A DNA stretch of 9,663 nt from contig JAAVIG010000023.1 in assembly GCA_014796735.1 (NCBI GenBank), forward strand, positions 1 through 9,663, in the 5' to 3' direction. The notes under the pieces are model-generated. The model did not search any database. It was not told where the DNA came from and saw only the letters and a list, made by a program, of their open reading frames with translations. Made by a program: the position numbers and the translations under genes. Origin of the DNA: Oscillospiraceae bacterium (GTDB lineage: Bacteria > Bacillota > Clostridia > Oscillospirales > Ruminococcaceae). Numbering within the stretch: the first letter of the stretch is position 1; each line of letters opens with the position of its first letter. Shown here in pieces: positions 1 through 6,502 of the stretch.

Positions 1-1
1 A

Positions 2-49
2 GTCAAGCTTTGCAAAAAGGTAGAGCCCGACTGCGAAATTGTAATGTAA
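2..49 (+). CDS. 3' end of a small heavy-metal-associated (HMA) domain protein (partial)
   Basis: An open frame enters from the left edge and ends at TAA (47-49), giving VKLCKKVEPDCEIVM. The ending K-K-V-E-P-D-C-x-I-V is what I recall for the C-terminal strand of HMA metal-binding domains encoded just before or fused to clostridial Cd/Zn ATPases. Such domains bind soft metal ions through a CxxC motif and can pass them to, or regulate, the efflux pump; that motif would lie outside the window. The frame differs from that of the ATPase downstream, so this is a separate gene rather than an in-frame N-terminal domain. Only 15 residues are visible, so the call rests on this short match plus the neighbour. 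Confidence 0.6.
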   Translation, partial: VKLCKKVEPDCEIVM

Positions 50-86
50 TGTATTCCGAACGAAAAAAAGAATGTGTGAACAAAAA

Positions 87-129
87 GCTTGCCGTCTGCC
101 TAACACAACAAAGTTAAAGGGCGGCAAGC
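87..129. repeat. 8-bp inverted repeat in the leader of the metal ATPase gene
   Basis: GCTTGCCG at 87-94 is perfectly repeated in reverse complement as CGGCAAGC at 122-129. Three further inner positions (95-97 with 119-121) can pair if G-T wobbles are allowed, leaving a loop of about 21 bases. The element lies in the spacer between the HMA fragment and the ATPase, and ends nine bases before the ATPase ribosome site. No T run follows it, so it does not look like an intrinsic terminator. It could be an mRNA hairpin that sets relative expression of the two genes, a protein operator, or chance. Confidence 0.45.
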
Positions 130-137
130 ATAATATC

Positions 138-144
138 AAGAGGA
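138..144 (+). promoter_or_regulatory. Ribosome binding site of the metal ATPase (decides its start)
   Basis: AAGAGGA lies nine bases upstream of ATG 153 and is the only convincing purine-rich site near the start of this reading frame. The earlier in-frame ATG at 72 is preceded only by a run of A residues. This favours translation from 153. Confidence 0.65.
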
Positions 145-152
145 CAAAAGCC

Positions 153-2006
153 ATGACAAAAAAACAGAAAAAAACGCTTATAAGAATTATAATTTCCGCC
201 TGCCTCCTTGCGGCGGCTTACACAGCAGCGCATTTTATTTCAATGGAGTGGTGGATTGAGCTTCTGATCTTCCTTGTGCCTTACGGTGTTATCGGCTGGG
301 ATATTTTGTTTAAGGCGGGAAGAAATATCGCTCACGGACAGGTATTTGACGAAAATTTTCTGATGTGTATAGCAACTGTGGGTGCATTCGCAATAAAAGA
401 GTACCCCGAAGCGGTTTTCGTAATGCTGTTCTATCAGGTGGGAGAGCTGTTTCAAAGCTACGCGGTGGGAAAATCCCGCCGTTCAATTTCGGAAATGATG
501 GATATACGTCCCGACTATGCCAATATACAGCAAGACGGAAAATTGGTACAAGTCGATCCCGAAGAGGTAAAAATCAGAGATACTATAGTTGTAAAACCCG
601 GAGAGCGCGTACCTCTTGACGGAGTGATCATCTCGGGAAGCTCGGCTTTGGACACCGCCGCGCTTACCGGCGAATCCATGCCGAGAGAGGTAGAAGCGGG
701 AGACGATGTTATAAGCGGCTGCGTCAATATGAGCGGAGTGCTTGAAATACAGGTAACAAAAGAATTCGGACAATCCACCGTTTCAAAAATACTTGACCTT
801 GTGGAAAATTCAAGCAGCAAAAAGGCCAAGGCGGAAAACTTTATCACCAAATTTGCAAGGTATTATACTCCCTGTGTGGTAATTGCCGCCCTTTTGCTTG
901 CGGTGATACCTCCACTGTTATTGGGCGGAAGCTGGGGCGAATGGATAGAACGCGCGCTTATCTTCCTTGTTATCTCCTGTCCCTGCGCTTTGGTAATTTC
1001 GGTGCCCTTAAGCTTTTTCGGCGGTATCGGCGGTGCTTCCAAAAACGGTATACTGGTTAAAGGCGGAAACTATCTGGAAGTGCTTTCAAAAACCGAGTAT
1101 GTGGTGTTTGACAAAACGGGAACGCTCACTAAGGGAGTGTTTAACGTTACCGCAGTTCACCCCGACAAATGCTCGGAAGGTGAGCTTTTGGAGTTAGCCG
1201 CAGCAGCGGAGTGCTATTCGGATCACCCTATTTCCCGCTCTCTTAAGGAAGCCTACGCTAAGGATATTGACACAAGCAGGCTGGGGGAGATCAGGGAAAT
1301 TTCGGGACACGGCGTTGAAGCGTTTATTGACGGCAAAAGAGTTTCCGTAGGCAATGACAAGCTTATGGAAAAGGAGGGTGTAAGCTGGCATCCCTGCCAC
1401 CATATAGGAACTACCGTTCATGTTGCCGTTAACGGCGAGTATTTAGGGCATATCGTGATTTCCGACGAGGTAAAGCAGGATTCGGGCGAGGCAATAAAAA
1501 GCTTAAAGTCGGTGGGCGTAAGAAAAACCGTTATGCTGACAGGCGATACTAAAGAGGTAGGAGAGGATATTGCGGGAAAATTGGGGCTTGACGAGGTTCA
1601 CACTCAGCTTTTGCCCGCGGACAAGGTGGACAGGGTCGAAAAGCTGTTAAAGGAAAAGCAAAGCGGCGCCCTTGCCTTTGTGGGAGACGGAATAAACGAC
1701 GCTCCCGTGCTTTCCCGCGCCGATATAGGTATAGCAATGGGAGCGATAGGCTCGGACGCGGCAATTGAAGCGGCGGATATTGTTTTAATGGACGATAAGC
1801 CTTCAAAAATCGCCGTTGCAATACGTATCGCGAAAAGAACCATGAGGATAGTAAGACAGAATATCGTTTTTGCACTTGCGGTAAAAGTGCTTGTAATGAT
1901 AATGGGAGCTTTCGGCGTGGCAAACATGTGGGAAGCGGTTTTCGCGGACGTGGGAGTTTCGGTTATCGCGATTTTAAATTCAATGAGGGCGATGAAGAAA
2001 ATATGA
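153..2006 (+). CDS. Heavy-metal P1B-2-type ATPase (Zn/Cd/Pb efflux), without its own HMA domain
   Basis: This integral membrane pump couples ATP hydrolysis to export of soft divalent metals. Counting from ATG 153 (617 residues), I see the actuator motif TGES at 172-175, the CPC metal-site motif in the membrane at 276-278, the phosphorylation motif DKTGT at 320-324, the HP dipeptide at 358-359 typical of P1B ATPases, and GDGIND at 511-516. Near the C-terminus Lys578 and the DxG motif 599-601 match the TM7/TM8 pattern of the Zn/Cd/Pb subgroup (ZntA, CadA) rather than the Cu subgroup. No CxxC metal-binding domain precedes the first membrane segment; that domain seems to be the separate upstream gene. 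The frame is open back to ATG 72, which would add 27 basic residues, but the ribosome site favours 153. Zn versus Cd preference cannot be read from sequence. The family is certain; the exact subgroup is likely. Confidence 0.95.
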   Translation: MTKKQKKTLIRIIISACLLAAAYTAAHFISMEWWIELLIFLVPYGVIGWDILFKAGRNIAHGQVFDENFLMCIATVGAFAIKEYPEAVFVMLFYQVGELFQSYAVGKSRRSISEMMDIRPDYANIQQDGKLVQVDPEEVKIRDTIVVKPGERVPLDGVIISGSSALDTAALTGESMPREVEAGDDVISGCVNMSGVLEIQVTKEFGQSTVSKILDLVENSSSKKAKAENFITKFARYYTPCVVIAALLLAVIPPLLLGGSWGEWIERALIFLVISCPCALVISVPLSFFGGIGGASKNGILVKGGNYLEVLSKTEYVVFDKTGTLTKGVFNVTAVHPDKCSEGELLELAAAAECYSDHPISRSLKEAYAKDIDTSRLGEIREISGHGVEAFIDGKRVSVGNDKLMEKEGVSWHPCHHIGTTVHVAVNGEYLGHIVISDEVKQDSGEAIKSLKSVGVRKTVMLTGDTKEVGEDIAGKLGLDEVHTQLLPADKVDRVEKLLKEKQSGALAFVGDGINDAPVLSRADIGIAMGAIGSDAAIEAADIVLMDDKPSKIAVAIRIAKRTMRIVRQNIVFALAVKVLVMIMGAFGVANMWEAVFADVGVSVIAILNSMRAMKKI

Positions 2007-2064
2007 AAGTAATATTAACAAGCAGACAAAATTGTAAATATTTCTTCTCTTCATAAACAGTTTG

Positions 2065-2098
2065 AAAAAAGCACCTTGATTTTTCAAAGTGCTTTTTT
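2065..2098. terminator. Bidirectional intrinsic terminator between convergent genes
   Basis: The arms 2065-2078 (AAAAAAGCACCTTG) and 2085-2098 (CAAAGTGCTTTTTT) pair over 14 positions with one C-A mismatch around a six-base loop. Read on plus, the hairpin ends in a run of T and would stop the ATPase transcript. Read on minus, the A run becomes a T run and would stop the long operon ending with the acetyltransferase gene at 2136. Its place about 60 bases after one stop codon and 40 after the other fits a shared terminator. Confidence 0.85.
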
Positions 2099-2135
2099 TA
2101 TTTATAATAAAATGTGTTTATACTATTCTTACAAT

Positions 2136-2570
2136 TTATTGCAACAGCTTTTGATATATCTTCTGCCCATGTATCTCATTTATTATTTTATACCCGCACT
2201 TTTCATAAAAACCCGTCGCTTTATCATCTGCACCGAGAGTAATATACCTAAACCCCATTTTTTCGGCATTAGCTTCAAACCGAGCCATAAGCCCTTTGGT
2301 TATTCCCTGCCCGCGGTACCTTTCGTCACAGGCGACAAAACCCAAAACCAAGCTTTCGTCAGTTTCCCTCCGTCCGAGCACGGCGGAAACAACCTTTTCA
2401 CTTTCACATGCAAAAAGTAAAAGCTCATTATCCTTCTCCAACCGTTTTTTCCAATCTTCATACCTGTAATTGTCAACATCCCTTAAATGATTCCCAAGTA
2501 TAGAATAACAAAGCTCCAAAACAGCCTTTAGCTGTTCTTCGTTTTCAACGCACCGAATTTTATAAATCAT
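2136..2570 (-). CDS. GNAT-family N-acetyltransferase
   Basis: This 144-residue protein is the usual size of a single-domain GCN5-related acetyltransferase, which moves an acetyl group from acetyl-CoA to an amine. The acetyl-CoA pyrophosphate-binding motif A is visible as R84-Y-R-G87-Q-G89 following the strand VLGFVACDE, and a motif B-like FYEKCGYK lies at 121-128. The substrate cannot be told from sequence; small molecules and protein N-termini are both possible. The gene starts two bases after the stop codon of its upstream neighbour and has only a weak ribosome site, so it is probably translated by coupling. It is the last gene of the minus-strand run, just before the shared terminator. Confidence 0.88.
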   Translation of the reverse strand: MIYKIRCVENEEQLKAVLELCYSILGNHLRDVDNYRYEDWKKRLEKDNELLLFACESEKVVSAVLGRRETDESLVLGFVACDERYRGQGITKGLMARFEANAEKMGFRYITLGADDKATGFYEKCGYKIINEIHGQKIYQKLLQ

Positions 2571-2572
2571 TT

Positions 2573-3415
2573 CTATATCCCAATTCTTTTATTTATGTAA
2601 GCGTTTTCTGACAAACCGAAACCTTTAGCCTCGTCATAAAGCTTTTTAGCTCTCTTGATCTCGCCCGTATCTATCAAAGCGTTTACAGCCGCCTTAATAC
2701 CGATCTCGGCGCGGTTCTTTTCACTGCGCCGACGGTTAAGCTGACCCCATTCCCCCAAAAGATACTGACAAGGCACGTCTTTTTTATCAAGATACTTAAA
2801 AAATTCGAAACACAGGCTCTCAATATCAAGCTCTGTCCTTCCGAAGGACTTTATAACAGAGGATTGATAAACAATCATGTAAAAATCATACTCCTCACGC
2901 TCTTTGACTACTTCAAGAAATTCCGCAAATTTTTTATCCGCGTACAGCAAAAAGTCATTTGAAATATTCAACGCGTGGTGAACCGACATTGCGGCTCTGT
3001 GAGCCTCATAGGCAATACGGTAATTTTCATCGGTAACAGCGGAATTTTCGGCGGCGTTCTTATAAAGTTCCTGCCAAAAATCACCGTGACCGCCCGAAAT
3101 CAAAGTAAATCGCTGCGTCGCATCACATACCGTCCAGAACCTGTATTTATTTTCGCCTTTTGAAATATGCTCCGCAAAGTCAATGTGATTAAGATATTCG
3201 TTTTCGCTGTCTCTGAGCATAGCATAGCAGTCTGAAATATTCCACAGACAAAAGCATATATCCTCAAAATCCCGCACTTCCCCGCTGTCTGTCAAATATC
3301 TCATATATTCCGCAACCGACAGATCGCTTGAACGCTTTTCTTCGCCGCTTTTTGTACAGCGTTCGCCGGCACATTTCAATTCCCGATATTTTTCCCGAAT
3401 GGTTTCGTTAAGCAT
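2573..3415 (-). CDS. Hypothetical protein, mainly helical, unknown function
   Basis: I do not recognise this protein of 280 residues. It appears soluble and mostly alpha-helical, with no signal peptide, no membrane segment and no catalytic motif I can name. Its last part (about residues 235-265, containing NALIDTGEIKRAKKLYDEA) reads like a single TPR-type helical hairpin, and the middle is rich in aromatic and acidic residues. I chose ATG 3415 because AAAGAAAGG lies four bases upstream. A TTG start at 3436 would add seven residues and overlap the upstream dehydrogenase gene by ten bases, but its GGAGG lies only three bases away, which is too close. The gene sits between the dehydrogenase gene and the acetyltransferase gene with almost no spacing, so co-expression is likely. 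A helical scaffold or protein-interaction role is only a guess. Confidence 0.8.
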   Translation of the reverse strand: MLNETIREKYRELKCAGERCTKSGEEKRSSDLSVAEYMRYLTDSGEVRDFEDICFCLWNISDCYAMLRDSENEYLNHIDFAEHISKGENKYRFWTVCDATQRFTLISGGHGDFWQELYKNAAENSAVTDENYRIAYEAHRAAMSVHHALNISNDFLLYADKKFAEFLEVVKEREEYDFYMIVYQSSVIKSFGRTELDIESLCFEFFKYLDKKDVPCQYLLGEWGQLNRRRSEKNRAEIGIKAAVNALIDTGEIKRAKKLYDEAKGFGLSENAYINKRIGI

Positions 3416-3426
3416 TTTGCCTTTCT

Positions 3427-4122
3427 TTACCCCCAAAAACCTCCGTCAACTCCCAAAACCTGCCCCGTAACAAACTCTGAATCCGACAAATACCGCGCAG
3501 CAAGAGCCACATCTCTTGCCGTACCTGTTTTTCCCAAGGAAGTACTGCTTACAAACTCCTCGATCTCTTCTTTTGACAAATGAGCATTCATTTCGCTCTC
3601 GATAAACCCCGGCGCAATGCAGTTTACTCTTACGCCCGAGCAGCCGGTTTCCTTTGACAAAGCCTTTGTAAAGCCAATTATCCCCGCTTTGGCAGCCGAA
3701 TAGACCACCTCGCACGAGCCGCCGTACACTCCCCATATAGAGGAAATATTGATTATACAGCCGCTTTTTTTCCTTATCATCAGCGGCAAGACCGACTTTG
3801 TTACCGACATAACGCCCAAAAGATCGGTATTTATCACCTTATACATTTCCTGATAGGAAATATCGGTAAAAAGCCCTACACTGCCAATACCCGCGTTATT
3901 TATCAGCAGATCGCAGGAATTCACCGTATCAAGCAGCTTTTTTATATCAAGATCGTTTGTCTGATCGCACCGTACCGCTTCGGCTCCGTACCTTTCGGCG
4001 ATACTTACCGCTTTTTCCCTGTTATTGAGGTAGGTAAAAACAACACGGTGATCTTTTGAAAACTCCTCCACAAGCCCGCTGCCTATGGCGCCGCTTCCTC
4101 CCGTTATAACAGCCGTTTTCAT
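3427..4122 (-). CDS. ymfI: Short-chain dehydrogenase/reductase, FabG-like; probable EF-P 5-aminopentanone reductase (YmfI-like)
   Basis: This 231-residue protein is a classical NAD(P)H-dependent SDR. The cofactor glycine motif TGGSGAIG is at 7-14, NNAG at 75-78, structural Asn98, and the catalytic set Ser128, Tyr141 and Lys145 (YSAAK). The C-terminal GQVLGVDGGFWG is typical of FabG-like reductases. Within that large family, the stretches GLFTDIS (84-89 region) and SSIWGVYGGSCEVVYSAAKAG resemble, from memory, clostridial proteins annotated as elongation factor P 5-aminopentanone reductase. In Bacillus subtilis, YmfI reduces the 5-aminopentanone group on EF-P Lys32. A fatty-acid 3-oxoacyl-ACP reductase is the main alternative, but no fatty-acid genes are nearby. 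The ATG overlaps the clp stop codon in TGATG, with GGTGG seven bases upstream, which points to translational coupling. Confidence 0.9.
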   Translation of the reverse strand: MKTAVITGGSGAIGSGLVEEFSKDHRVVFTYLNNREKAVSIAERYGAEAVRCDQTNDLDIKKLLDTVNSCDLLINNAGIGSVGLFTDISYQEMYKVINTDLLGVMSVTKSVLPLMIRKKSGCIINISSIWGVYGGSCEVVYSAAKAGIIGFTKALSKETGCSGVRVNCIAPGFIESEMNAHLSKEEIEEFVSSTSLGKTGTARDVALAARYLSDSEFVTGQVLGVDGGFWG

Positions 4123-6467
4123 CAGGATACCACCAATTCTCCCGCCTTAGAGGAAACATTGACCTCGGAAATACCCGCCTCGCCCTTTGAGACAACAAGA
4201 TTAGCCACCTTGTCCTCCAACTCGCGGCGTATGACACGTCTTATGTCACGTCCGCCGTACTTGCCGCCGTAGGATTTGGAGGCAATTGTTTTGTACGCCG
4301 CGTCGGTTATCTTAAGCTCGATATTCTTCTCTGCAAGCGCCTTTTTCATTTCCTCAAGCATAAGCTTAGCTATTTTAGCGTAATTTTCCTCGGTAAGAGG
4401 ATTGAACACAACTATCTCGTCGATTCTACCCAAAAATTCGGGGCGCAAAAACTCCTTCAAGGCATTCATCGCCCGTTCCTTGGATATATCTCCCTCGGAT
4501 TTGCCGAAGCCGAGACCCCCGCCCGAAGTGTTTGAAGAGCCCGCATTTGAGGTCATGGCGATAACGGTGTTCTCAAAGCTTACGGTTCTGCCGTGAGAAT
4601 CGGTGACCTTGCCCTCGTCTAAAATTTGCAGTAAAATATTCATAACGTCGGGGTGAGCCTTCTCTATCTCGTCAAAGAGAATTACCGAATACGGCTTTCT
4701 GCGCACCTTCTCGGTAAGCTGTCCCGCCTCGTCGTAGCCGATATATCCCGGAGGCGAGCCGATTATCTTGCTTACGCTGTATTTTTCCATATATTCGCTC
4801 ATATCAAGCCTAATAAGAGGATCGACCGTATCGAACATTTCCTCCGCAAGCACTCGTACAAGCTCGGTCTTGCCCACGCCGGTAGGCCCCACAAATATAA
4901 AGGAAGCGGGACGGCGCTTGGTGGAAAGCTGTACTCTTGTGCGCTTTATTGCCGCCGCCACAAGCTCGCAGGCAGTGTCCTGCCCTATAACCCTGCTCTT
5001 CAGAACGTCTTCAAGCTTGATAATCTTTTTAAACTCGTTTTCCATTATCTTGCTTGCGGGAATGCCCGTCCAAAGCTCGATTACCTTTGAAACGTCCTCC
5101 TCCGTAACGTTTATCTGAGTTACAAGAGGCTCCAGCTCTTGTATGCGTATCTCGTTTTTTGACATATTTGTCTTGATCTCCGCAATACGCTCATAATCAA
5201 TATTTTCGGTTTCGGCGGACAGCTCGGTAAGCTCTCTTTCAAGCTCCTTGTTTTCGATCTTCAAGCCCTCGTATTCCGCCAAATCCTCGCTTTTTATGCT
5301 GGCACAGGCAGCCGCCTCGTCCAAAAGGTCTATCGCCTTGTCGGGCAAATATCTGTCGGTTATATAACGCTCGGAAAGCACAACGCAGGAGCGTATGATC
5401 TCGTCGGAAACATGTATGGCGTGATGCTCCTCGTAATACTTCTTTATTCCCTTTAAAAGCTCAACCGTGTCCTCAATGCTCGGCTCGTTTACGGTAACGG
5501 GCTGAAAACGCCGTTCAAGGGCGCTGTCCTTTTCAATATACTTTCTGTACTCGTCAAAAGTGGTAGCGCCGATAACCTGCAATTCTCCTCTTGACAAAGC
5601 AGGTTTAAACATATTGGCGGCGTTCATCGTGCCCTCGCTGTCGCCCGTGCCAACAAGATTATGCACCTCGTCAATAAACAAAAGCACATTCCCCGCGCTC
5701 TTCACCTCGTCTATAAGAGCCTTGACGCGGCTTTCAAACTGACCTCTGAACTGCGTACCCGCCACAAGCGCGGTAAGGTCAAGCAAATAAAGCTCCTTTC
5801 CTCTTAATCTGAAAGGAACGTCGTTATTTGCAAGCTTCTGAGCGATACCCTCGGCAATTGCCGTCTTACCGACGCCCGGCTCGCCTATAAGGCAGGGATT
5901 GTTTTTTGTGCGGCGTGAAAGTATCTGCGTTACTCTGTAAATTTCTTTTTCTCTGCCGATAATTTTATCGAGCTCGCCTCTTTTTGCCTTGGCCGTAACA
6001 TTCGTACAGAAGGTATCCAGGAACTTGCGCTTTTTATTGGACTTCTTTTCTTTTTCCTTTTTGTCCTTTTCTTTTTCCTTATCCTTGTTCATGTTTACAA
6101 TACCGTCTTTTAATTCCTTTTTATCGTCGCTGCCCGAAGAAGAGCCGTTTTCAAAAAAGCCCCTTAAAAATGGTGGAATAATGCCCGCGCCGCCCGACTT
6201 AAAGCCGTCTACGCCCTCCTCGTCTTCCTCCTCGCCTTCGGACTCGTCCATAAGCGATCTGAACTCGTCGGAGCCGAAAAGCATATCCATTTCGTTTTCA
6301 AGGTCCTCCTCATCGATTCCAAGCTGTTTTATATACTCGCTTACCTGCGGGATATTTATCTCCTTGGCGCATTTAAGGCATAAGCCCTCATTTTTCTTTT
6401 TATCGCCCTGCAAAGAGGTGATAAATACCACCGCGGGACGTTTTTTGCACCTTTCGCACATCATCAT
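4122..6467 (-). CDS. ClpC/ClpE-like AAA+ unfoldase with N-terminal zinc finger
   Basis: This 781-residue Hsp100 ATPase should unfold proteins for degradation by ClpP. The N-terminus carries a four-cysteine zinc finger (C4, C7, C30, C33) as in ClpE, in place of the paired Clp-N repeats of ClpC. A linker of about 95 residues follows, with an acidic patch (74-85) and a Lys/Glu-rich stretch (128-148). NBD1 has Walker A GEPGVGKT (195-202), Walker B ending D266-E267 and arginines 319-320. A short coiled M-like region spans about 395-450. NBD2 has Walker A GPTGVGKT (527-534), Walker B D599-E600, pore loop GYIGY (574-578) and sensor-2 GGRDIRR (738-744). LGF at 652-654 sits where ClpP-docking loops lie, so partnership with ClpP is inferred. 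The first of three ATG codons is chosen because AAAGGAGG lies 11 bases upstream. No clear CtsR operator or ctsR/mcsAB neighbour is seen, so heat-shock control is not shown. Confidence 0.95.
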   Translation of the reverse strand: MMMCERCKKRPAVVFITSLQGDKKKNEGLCLKCAKEINIPQVSEYIKQLGIDEEDLENEMDMLFGSDEFRSLMDESEGEEEDEEGVDGFKSGGAGIIPPFLRGFFENGSSSGSDDKKELKDGIVNMNKDKEKEKDKKEKEKKSNKKRKFLDTFCTNVTAKAKRGELDKIIGREKEIYRVTQILSRRTKNNPCLIGEPGVGKTAIAEGIAQKLANNDVPFRLRGKELYLLDLTALVAGTQFRGQFESRVKALIDEVKSAGNVLLFIDEVHNLVGTGDSEGTMNAANMFKPALSRGELQVIGATTFDEYRKYIEKDSALERRFQPVTVNEPSIEDTVELLKGIKKYYEEHHAIHVSDEIIRSCVVLSERYITDRYLPDKAIDLLDEAAACASIKSEDLAEYEGLKIENKELERELTELSAETENIDYERIAEIKTNMSKNEIRIQELEPLVTQINVTEEDVSKVIELWTGIPASKIMENEFKKIIKLEDVLKSRVIGQDTACELVAAAIKRTRVQLSTKRRPASFIFVGPTGVGKTELVRVLAEEMFDTVDPLIRLDMSEYMEKYSVSKIIGSPPGYIGYDEAGQLTEKVRRKPYSVILFDEIEKAHPDVMNILLQILDEGKVTDSHGRTVSFENTVIAMTSNAGSSNTSGGGLGFGKSEGDISKERAMNALKEFLRPEFLGRIDEIVVFNPLTEENYAKIAKLMLEEMKKALAEKNIELKITDAAYKTIASKSYGGKYGGRDIRRVIRRELEDKVANLVVSKGEAGISEVNVSSKAGELVVS
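6045..6080 (-). repeat. 21-base-period duplication in the Clp linker coding sequence
   Basis: The 15-base word CTTTTCTTTTTCCTT occurs at 6045-6059 and again at 6066-6080, offset by exactly 21 bases. On the coding strand this makes two near-identical seven-residue units rich in Lys and Glu (KEKEK repeated after DK). The purine-only coding strand and whole-codon period suggest in-frame slippage or duplication in a flexible linker. Confidence 0.7.
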
Positions 6468-6478
6468 AACAGGGTAGT

Positions 6479-6486
6479 CCTCCTTT
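6479..6486 (-). promoter_or_regulatory. Strong ribosome binding site of the Clp ATPase gene
   Basis: On the minus strand this reads AAAGGAGG, a near-complete match to the 16S rRNA tail, and ends 11 bases before the first of three consecutive ATG codons at 6467. It is the strongest ribosome site in the window. The spacing is already long for the first ATG, which argues against the second or third. Confidence 0.75.
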
Positions 6487-6502
6487 GTTCTGCCGTATTT
6501 TT

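Noticed and set aside
72..152. Longer N-terminus for the metal ATPase starting at ATG 72
   Set aside because: It would add 27 basic residues with no HMA motif, has no ribosome site, and runs through the inverted repeat. ATG 153 has AAGAGGA at good spacing.
3416..3436. TTG start for the unknown protein, overlapping the dehydrogenase gene
   Set aside because: The GGAGG upstream is only three bases from the TTG, and the ATG at 3415 has its own purine-rich site. The TTG remains a weak alternative.
4653..5118. Plus-strand open frames of 116 and 145 codons opposite the Clp second ATPase domain
   Set aside because: They lie fully antisense to conserved AAA+ motifs and show no protein family features.
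5989..6477. 162-codon plus-strand open frame, rich in Ser and Phe, opposite the Clp N-terminus
   Set aside because: It is the antisense of the charged linker; the Ser/Phe/Pro bias is what complementing Lys/Glu codons produces. The Clp reading is certain.
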